Positions 22,001 to 64,000 of a DNA stretch of 64,000 nt are shown here, one piece after another. Under the pieces are notes generated by a model. It was not told where the DNA came from. It ran no database searches and saw only the letters and a list, made by a program, of their open reading frames with translations. The DNA is from Oegoconia quadripuncta. Lineage: Eukaryota; Arthropoda; Insecta; Lepidoptera; Autostichidae. Location: the NCBI GenBank assembly GCA_949316235.1, contig OX438759.1, positions 15,778,618 to 15,842,617 of the forward strand, written 5' to 3'. The position numbers and the translations under genes were made by a program. The stretch's first letter is position 1. The number at the start of each line of letters is the position of its first letter.

Positions 22001-23930
22001 TCAACAAGTGTTAGGCATTCAACACCACAGACTTTATAGCTTGGAGGGTCAGTTCAGAGAGTATCAGACCTGCGCAAGAGCATGTTACCGCGCCGTGTAC
22101 AAGCTCCATTGCAAAGAAACCTTAATATACGAGGGCGCCACCGAACTGACAACGGCTCTAAAACACGGTGTAACATGAAAATTCTCACAAAACAAACTGG
22201 TCGCATTGAAACGCCACAATACAAAAGGTTTGGCATTTTTAAAATCTACAAGTGTAAATAGTAAAAGCGAAATATAAATGAATTGTTGAAGACATAGCAT
22301 GAAGAAACAAGTTATAATGAATCATTAGGAAGATTTTACAAATCCATCTACTGAATGTAATTCCTACAGCCCGAAAACGGCTTTAATTGTAGCAACCTAG
22401 ATCAACAGCAAATCGTAGAAGGGGCCTTATTTAAAAACAAACAATGCCGTGACATAACATACAGCAATCCTTTTTTCTTATTCGTTCTTATACAACACAA
22501 TAATACAGAGAGAAAACTATATTGTCAAAATTCTCCAAAACCCAAATTGAATCAAATTGGTTACCATTTGGCAACCATAGACTAGTAAAAGCGACTTCCT
22601 CGTTCAAACCCCGACACCCCCTTCTACGATTGTACCGAGGTACCTGAAACCAATTCGAATATCGCGTACAAACAATAAGATCGCCGCATATCAGCCGCAC
22701 TTATAAAAAATACAAAAGCGCATCATCATTGCCTTAAAATATTAAAAAAAAAAAACTGCATTCACGGATCACAGATTAAAACAAAATCGCGCTTCTCCCA
22801 GCACGAGCCTACACTGATATGTGCCGACTATATAACCTCCAAGAAAGAAATTCGGTTTCTCCTCTACCGATATAACCTAACTTACACGTACATATTGGAA
22901 ACATCACGAACCATAGTTCCTCGATATATGTTGAGTACACAAATATCCTAAGATATATAACATTATATGCGATATAGCTAAATACTATGAATGACTATTG
23001 ATGTATTTGACGTGACAATCGAGCTTTTATTATGTAGCTTGAATATTTTCTCTCTTTACACCTTTTATAGCTATCGAAGGAAAATCTGTTGCTAAACGTT
23101 AACTTTTTTATGAATAATATTAAATTTTTAATATAATTACTAAAATTCATATTAAATGGATCGTATCCGAGACTTCACGAACTGCGATGGCGTTCAAAAA
23201 CCATCGAATATCGTTGACAAAATCTATGGCAAAATTAAATCAACTTTTATAAGCAACGATCTTCAAACGTTTTCCATAATTATAGATCTGAGTAAATAGA
23301 TCGACTTACAAGTTAAATTCGGCCGTATTTACTATGAGGTAAAGATCAGAGTAAATCAAAATCTTTATGCGAGATACGTTCTTTTTAAATTGGAGAAAAT
23401 AAGGGAAAATGCAGCATTGGGATTGGGTAGCTACATTTTTATTATTTTCCTCGGTTTGAAAAGGATGTATGTCGCACAAAAATTTCGATTGTCTTTCAAA
23501 CTTATCATACGAGAAATACGGTTGAAGTTAGCTTATGAAAAAATTTATGACAAATACATAAATATAACTTATTTCGTTCAATACATAGAAAAATGTATCA
23601 CTTAATCATATAAACAACTGGTGTTTTGTATAAGAAAGTGATTTACACGAATATTTTCAATTTATCCAATTCCAGTTTATTCTCACATTGAAATTCGTGA
23701 CGATTGGAACTCACTACCAACATCCCATTATAATATTTTATTACATAAACGACATACAGTACGGCCGTTTTGTTGGCAATAATGGAGAGACAGAAAGAGA
23801 TTTTTGCAGAGCGTTGTTATGCAAAACTATAGAAAAACGAAAATCCCAGCTTCTCTTTCTGTTTCCCGGATTGCGTAATAAATCACCTAGAACTGTACCT
23901 ACCTAGCATTACACAGTTCACTACAAATAT
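19020..23930. other. Long intergenic stretch without a supported gene
   Basis: About 4.9 kb of AT-rich DNA. Visible items are a LINE tail fragment near 19905-19995, a CACCCTG terminus near 20650 and a perfect palindrome at 21286-21309. Short open frames on both strands lack domain motifs or splice logic. Confidence 0.5.
21286..21309. repeat. 24-bp perfect palindrome
   Basis: TAGATGAATACA followed directly by its reverse complement, with no spacer. It is isolated and not part of a recognised transposon end. Confidence 0.6.
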
Positions 23931-23931
23931 A

Positions 23932-24166
23932 CAGGGTGTAAATTTCAACGAGTTACATAATCAGACACTGGTGTCGATTCGGATGTACATCAACTAAACT
24001 AAAACTAGTTTTGGAGTGGTGCCGTCGCATCGTAGATCCAGGGAGATAGAGACAGTACTACTTTAAAACTGGTTTTAGTTTAATTTAGTTTAGTTGGTGT
24101 ACACCCAAATAGAGCAAATATTCCATTTTATAAAAAAAAAATTGCAATTAATTGATAAACACCCTG
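23932..24166. mobile_element. Hairpin-bearing element with CAGGGTGT...ACACCCTG ends
   Basis: The termini cagggtgt and acaccctg are inverted. Inside, gtacatcaactaaactaaaa recurs as an imperfect reverse complement (tttagtttagttggtgtac), giving arms of about 40 bp. No target duplication was found, so its class is unknown. Confidence 0.45.
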
Positions 24167-24274
24167 CATTACGAAAAAACTCAAGCTCCACAACAAAAGC
24201 TTCAATGCAATAAAATCATGGCAGCTCGACAGCTTAACAATAAATAACCTTTAAACTAAATATATTTGCGAAAC

Positions 24275-24280
24275 TTTATT
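24275..24280 (-). promoter_or_regulatory. Probable PACS polyadenylation signal
   Basis: AATAAA on the minus strand, 166 bases after the PACS stop codon at 24446-24448. It suggests a short 3' UTR of roughly 190 bases. Confidence 0.5.
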
Positions 24281-24398
24281 GAATACTCACAAAATTTTTA
24301 CACTACAAAACGATAAAAGACTACCATTTTAGAGCCTCGTTTTCGTACAGCGAGCGCTTGTTCGCTCGTGAATTGCAAAATGGCGGGCGAATGCGTGA

Positions 24399-24414
24399 CG
24401 CGTGACGTCACGCG
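24399..24414. promoter_or_regulatory. 16-bp palindrome holding a consensus CRE (TGACGTCA)
   Basis: CGCGTGACGTCACGCG is a perfect palindrome with a cAMP-response-element core, just after the PACS stop codon. Its position in the 3' UTR makes promoter function doubtful, but a downstream regulatory element or an antisense promoter is possible. Confidence 0.35.
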
Positions 24415-24445
24415 GGAGATAGTACCGGGGGGCGTGGTGGGGGGC

Positions 24446-58873
<34,428 letters not shown>

Positions 58874-59034
58874 CTGCAATAAACGAAATAAAGAATAATT
58901 ATAATTACGTCAGATAAACACGTAAGAGCTCGGGAACACATTAAGTAAACCCTACACCGGGATATGTCAATTGAGCTCAAGTCCCGTTCGTCCCGTTAAA
59001 TACAGCCTAAATCAAAAATATCTGCACTCTGCAT

Positions 59035-59330
59035 AGGATGCACTTCGGTGAGTGTGCGATGGAATTACACAATCTTATTCCACCATCGCCATTTCTTCTT
59101 CGGACTAATGTGGGGAGGGATTCCACCCGTATGTAGTTAACATATCGAACATTCGCACTAAGCGGTTCGACTCTTCATTCATAATGCGAACAGCCAAGGC
59201 ATGGAACTCCCTTCCGGCGTCAGTCTTTCCTGAATCCTACAACCTTGGGATCTGCAAGAGCAGGGTGGATAGGCATCTACTGACATCGCGTGCTACATCT
59301 TTGGCCACATCGTAAAAAGCCTTATAGCTA
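59035..59330 (+). mobile_element. LINE ORF2 C-terminal remnant
   Basis: Broken frames give FGECAMELHNL-like, IMRTAKAWNSLPASVFPESY and CKSRVDRHLL. This is the same LINE type as 34759-35460, in plus orientation and more decayed. Confidence 0.7.
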
Positions 59331-59814
59331 ATAATAAATAATACCGAACTATATTTAATTACGGTTATTTTTAAATATTGATGAAAACGGACACTTTTTT
59401 TATAATCGTGAATTCTGGAAAATAACACCCCCCATCATACTTATTTACAATAATATTAATTCATTTATTGTCAGATAACAAGATCCATTAAATTAAATTA
59501 GTGCAAATTAAATTAAATTGTTATTGTTATATTCCTATTAGTTACAGTTACTTATTATAATACTATAATACATCATTATTTATTATTGAAACAGCATTGG
59601 AAAATTTAAATAAAATTGTAAAATTTTAAAATTCTACTGCATTAAATTGAATTCAAATTATTAAATTACGTTACAAACAGTCAAAAATAATTGTCAAAAG
59701 AGGCATTAATTTAGTATTTCCTCTCACTAGCCATCGCAGATAAATGCATTTGTGACCAGTGCTTGCGTAAAGGACTGTTCCACTTGTCCGCCATAATTTT
59801 CAGGATTCATTATT

Positions 59815-60115
59815 TATGTCATCATCATCATATCAGCCGAAAGACGTCCACTGCTGGACAAAGGCCTATCCCAAAGATCTCCACAACGATCGGCCCTGCG
59901 CAGCCCGCATCCAGCGGCTTCCCACGATCTTTACCAAATCATTGGTCCAACCCGGTGGGGGACCTGCCCACGCTGCGTCTTCCGGTGCGTGGTCGCCACT
60001 CGAGAACCTTTCTGCCCCAACGGCCGTCGGTTCTACGAACAATGTGCCCCGCCCACTATCACTTAAGTTTGGCAATTCTTCGGGCTATATCGGTCACCTT
60101 GGTTCTTCTGGATAA
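59815..60115 (+). repeat. Lepidopteran dispersed repeat E, main copy
   Basis: It begins (catcat)n, tatcagccgaaagacgtcca, ctgctggacaaaggcctat, tccacaacgatcggccc, catccagcggcttccc. No functional frame; the two overlapping plus frames are chance. Confidence 0.6.
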
Positions 60116-60496
60116 CCAGGATACATAAATAATTAAGTATTAGATTAGAGCCATTTTATTGACTTATTATGTATTTAAAAATTAATTTCAATTTATCTAA
60201 TGAGGACACCACTGGCCGCCACCGCTGGGTCAGGAGGGGGAAGATCAGGAAGGCTTACTATACTAAAATGTACTGTACGTTCATGATGTCCGAAAGAAAG
60301 GGTTCATCATTGATACATCTTCTGTATTCTTCGGTGTCAATTTTGTTGTTTTGTTTTCTCCTTGATACTCTCAAATTTTACGGGAGCAAAACAACACTTT
60401 TTTTTGGGAGACAGGCGACTTTACGACCGTGTTAGACTCTCTGCAATTTAGCAGTAACCTTAGTCTTATGCATTTTAAGAGGCTCCAGCGGACCTG

Positions 60497-61050
60497 GTGC
60501 ACAATACAATACAAATACACACAAAAGGAGAATATACATTTTACAAAGCACAATACTGAAAAGAAAAAGAGAAAAAAGTAGTGGTAGAGCCACGCTGTAA
60601 GCTATTAGCTTGCAGCATGAATGGGTCGGCTCGACCGGGGAAGTACCACCCTCTCGCAGAAGACCGACGTCTGAGTAGTGGCATTTTGCCACTGCGCTTC
60701 GTCCGGTGAGCGAGGGCGCCGGAGGCCCACCTTCCAGTCTCTCTCCAGAATGGTAGCGGTATATAAAGAGTTAGTACCCCAGGAGGGTACCAGCACTATT
60801 AGTGCTGGAGAATCCCTCATCGCTCAGGCTGCCCTACTTATGCTGGGGTGGACACCTTCCTCAAAGGCCGGCAACGCATCTGTGACCCTTTTGGTGTTGC
60901 GGGTGTCCATGGGCGGCGATGATTGCTTTCCATCAGGTGACCCGCATGCTCCTTTGCCGCCCTCTCATATAAAAAAAAAAAAAAAAGAGTACAATGAGGC
61001 GGCCTTATCACTACGAGCGATCTCTTCCCGGCAACCTTTGGGTGTATGGG
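60497..61050. mobile_element. LINE tail split by a second LINE insertion
   Basis: Words that are contiguous at 41607-41735 (aatacaaatacac ... cttatcacta-gcgat-tcttcc-ggcaacctt) are here separated by 60600-60986, which ends in its own A-tail. This indicates a nested insertion. Confidence 0.55.
60600..60986 (+). mobile_element. Inserted LINE 3' end with A-tail
   Basis: Its 3' part (caacgcatctgtgacccttt, ggtgttgcgggtgtccatgg, gccgccctctcatat, A15) matches 40860-40969. The upstream part (gggtcggctcgaccggggaa) was not seen elsewhere in the window. Confidence 0.65.
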
Positions 61051-61459
61051 TATAACTTTATAGAACAGGCAGGTTGTGCAAAATACGGATGCAGATATGA
61101 AATAGCTATGTACACCTTCTTAATTCAATCAAAAAATGTATATTTTCGCGCGGACGAAGTCGTAACTAACAGCTAGTACATCAAATCCAATAGTGGCATT
61201 TATTGGTAGGTGGATGCAAATTCCTTAGTTCAATTTCCACAGCGCAGGCGCGTTAGGAACAAACAGCGTGTATCGAAAGAAGCAATAAAACAAGCATAAA
61301 CTAAAAACTGAACGATGCTGAATATAGCACTCTTGCCCCTTGTCATTCGACTGAATCGCGTGGGTTTACCGTACCGCCTCCTTGACTCAATTGTTACAGA
61401 TCGTAAACGAGATACGGAGGTCGCGGTTCTATTCAACACCATTGTCCAAAATCACTTAT

Positions 61460-61865
61460 TATGAACTTTATACGGGGTTGTTATGAAGGGTTACGTATAC
61501 GCTTTTTCAATAAGGTTCCTGTTGATATACAAAATCTTCCTTTCAATAAATTTAAAGATACTATAAAACAGAAACTTATTAAGAAAGCATATTATAAAAT
61601 ATCAGATGATAAATATTCATGGACATAACCAGCCCGTTCGCATAACCAGGCTATTTCACTATTAATAATGAAATATTATAAAATAGTAATTAATAATTTT
61701 GTAATATAAAAACCTTTTTTTTTTAAGAGCAACCTCTCGAGTTTCTTGCTTGTTCTTCTCAGGGGAAAATTGCCTTTTGAACAAGCAGTAGCTTTAAAAA
61801 TGTAAAATCTGACTATTTTAAGTGTACCCTGTGTACCTACAAAATAAAGCATTTTTGATTTGATC
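61460..61865 (+). mobile_element. LINE 3' end
   Basis: It reads GLRIRFFNKVPVDIQNLPFN (first residues approximate), then a 3' UTR with gagtttcttgcttgttcttc and aataaagcatttttgatttg. Related to 53600-54180. Confidence 0.65.
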
Positions 61866-61905
61866 GTCAACTGTCAAATTTGTCGAAAGGTATGGTAAAA
61901 TTTTA

Positions 61906-62038
61906 ACCGCTTCCGTGGCTCAAAGTAAACAACATTGGGTTTACGATTCGGAGGTCGCAGGTTCCATCCCCAGCGGCGTACATGTTTGAGTACTCGGTTT
62001 GGTTGGTGGTAGGGCATTTTAAAATGTCCGCCTGGCTT
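61906..62038 (+). mobile_element. SINE-A copy 11, 3'-truncated
   Basis: It has the head (cgcttccgtggctcaaagta), box B (ggttccatcccc) and body as far as aaaatgtccgcctggctt, then ends abruptly. Confidence 0.75.
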
Positions 62039-63039
62039 GGAATAAACTTGGATCTTATTGCTTTCGTTAAGTATATCGTAACATATGCCTAGAAGTTGGG
62101 CAATATAGTTAAAAGCCCATTCTGCCCAATCCATTTTGGAAAAAAAACGACGAATCATATTAATATTAAAAATAGATATTATAATTGCTGTAAATTGTAA
62201 CAATAGAAACACTAGCATTCTGACAGTGGTATACGTTTTGTTTTTGCAAGCATTGTGCATAATGCTAGGTCGCTCTATAAAATATCTCCAATGTATTTTC
62301 TTAATTATTTATTACCTCCATGTGCTGTAAGAATATTTTAACTTGGTTAAGACCGATTCCGAAACGTTACCGATTTCCCCGATTTCATAGGGTACCCCCA
62401 ACTGCCAGTCTTCTTTACACGTTGTAGTTTATTCTACATTTGGTCGATGTTAGTATGCATGAAAACTATTGAAGTACTAGTGTTTAAACTTAACATCAAT
62501 TTTATTATGTTTCCCTAATGTCCACTAGACATTTCAGGTGAGCGCGTTCCGAGCACATAACATTTTACATCATGCTTTTTATAAAGTCGTATAAAAATAA
62601 TATCGTAACACGGTGAACGTAGATTAGCGATAAACTGAGCGGGTGACGGTGACGGGATCCGGATAAAAATTTTTAGCTTAAAAAAACTAAAAAAAAAACA
62701 CTTCAACCAACTTCCAGCTCCGTTAACAGATCGTGACGGTCGTAACTTGTAACCAAAGAACAATTTTGAATGACTTAAAATACAAAAACACTTTTTTTCA
62801 CAACAAAACAAAAAATAAAACAAATATTGAACAAAAACACTTTTTTTTCACAACAAACAAAAAATGAAAAAAATTGGCAAAACTACCCACTTAAGTAAGG
62901 TTCCAAATTCTACCTAAGGACTGCATAATCAGAGTGGTGATAGAATACTTGCTTTGTCATAAAGAATATAACTAAAAAGCTAAGCAATATATTATTATAG
63001 GGCTTTATGCGCTTATTTATATACTTACACCAATATAAT
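62039..63039. other. PACS 5' intron, nothing recognised
   Basis: AT-rich, with repeated aaaaacactttttttcacaac near 62790 and 62835. No exon for the missing PACS N-terminus was found. Confidence 0.45.
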
Positions 63040-63250
63040 GTTATTTCTTCGCCTGCGTAGAATAACTTTATCGCAAAATTTGTTTATCCCGCGGGAACTA
63101 GTCAATTTTGTCGGGCTAAAAAATATCCTATGTCTTAATCCAGGATATGTTCTACCTATATATACCAAATTTCATCTATCATTCATCCGTTTCACCGTGG
63201 TTGGTCAACAAACAAACAAACATTCAAACTTTCGCACTTACAGTATTTGT
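63040..63250 (+). repeat. Lepidopteran dispersed repeat H
   Basis: Contains ccaaatttcatctatcattc, ccgtttcaccgtggttgg and aacaaacaaacattcaaact, then a TTTCGCACTTA end. It is a word series typical of a very common lepidopteran intergenic element. Confidence 0.45.
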
Positions 63251-64000
63251 TAGAAGATGATAGTCAAAGTGTACCCTTTTGCCATTTTTGATATGGAACA
63301 CTAAAACCAGTCTGTCCGTATACACTGCACCGAGCGATAAACCTAACCAGAGCATTCCAGATTTCCAGCTCGTAAAGTTCGAGCGAGTGAACAGATGTAA
63401 TCGTCGGCATAGTAAACAAATACACTTTTATTATGAAAAAAACTCGGTTTACGTCTCAATTCATTAGAATCCAAATGTAAAGTAGGTTTTATAAAATTTA
63501 GGAATGTAGGGAACTATTTAATTTCAGTGTGTATTCGTGTCGCAGTCGTATTCGTTTTCGATTAGGTAGTGGCTATACCTAGAGAAGCTTTGCCTCCAGG
63601 CCAAGTCGAAAAAGGCATTAATTAAAGGCACCTATTCCTAATAAAAATTAAAAACAAAAAAAATGAATTCTATTATGTAACAATTCAATGTAGAAGGATG
63701 CGGAATGTCGAGAAGTGTGGAAAGGACTCCACCGACATAATATAGCTCTTAAATTAAAGAGAGAGAACAATTTAATATTTCATAACCTATCATAAACTTT
63801 AGTGAAAGGACACCCTTTGCTGAGGTTATTGAGGTTACAATTTTGTTAATAAATAGGGACGACTAATGGATGGAAAATTTTGTATTTTAGGCACTAACAG
63901 TATTTCTTCGGGTTTATTTCTCGGATAATTATTATATGGTACAGTCAACCGTGCATCAGACGTAGTATAAGGCTGTCGAATGTTGGCTTTGTGACTGGGC
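63251..64000. other. Right edge, nothing recognised
   Basis: No supported exon or repeat. It probably still lies in an upstream PACS intron, or in 5' flank. Confidence 0.4.

Noticed and set aside
58874..64000. PACS start codon and N-terminal exons
   Set aside because: No frame resembling the furin-binding-region start (SLQYPHFLKR-like) was found; presumed to be outside the window.

Overview
The window is nuclear DNA of an insect, almost certainly a lepidopteran (moth or butterfly). It is AT-rich, carries short GC-rich exons bounded by GT/AG splice sites, and is crowded with tRNA-headed SINEs, non-LTR retrotransposon 3' ends, MITEs and one copia element. All gene models below were built by reading exon frames and splice phases directly; no database search was run.

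Layout. (1) 59-243, minus: one coding exon of a gene that runs off the left edge, tentatively an amino-acid-transporter heavy chain of the SLC3A2/CD98hc type. (2) 7067-8779, minus: a complete two-exon gene for a 262-residue Myb/SANT-like (trihelix) DNA-binding protein. (3) 10495-12137, plus: a complete two-exon gene for a 269-residue homologue of actin maturation protease (ACTMAP, the C19orf54 family). (4) About 13.0-13.8 kb, minus: a probable transcript 3' end converging on ACTMAP, with a 48-codon small ORF and an alternative terminal-exon reading. (5) 13.8-24.2 kb: intergenic and repeat-rich, with no gene I can support. (6) 24.3 kb to the right edge, minus: the dominant gene, PACS (phosphofurin acidic cluster sorting protein; KrT95D in Drosophila as I recall). 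Sixteen exons are visible and join in one frame to 749 residues up to the stop. The N-terminal exons lie beyond 64 kb. A seventeenth, phase-compatible cassette exon is proposed at 37413-37493.

Repeats. Four SINE families are visible. SINE-A has 12 copies, SINE-B 4, SINE-C 4 and SINE-D 1. There are two TA-flanked MITE copies, three MITEs with GGCC ends and 3-bp TAA/TAG target duplications, a TGCCCGCCCACG foldback, and several LINE tails, one of them nested inside another. A copia element inside a PACS intron has lost its gag-protease-integrase part but keeps an open RT/RNase H frame, a 141-bp 3' LTR and a 5-bp target duplication.

Most notable structure: at 46921-49512, inside PACS, about 1.24 kb is tandemly duplicated around a short inverted copy of its own end. 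The second copy carries 35 bases of a PACS exon with its 3' splice site, so it can act as a decoy acceptor. No CRISPR array, prokaryotic system or free-standing tRNA/rRNA gene was seen, and I found no clearly new multi-gene system.
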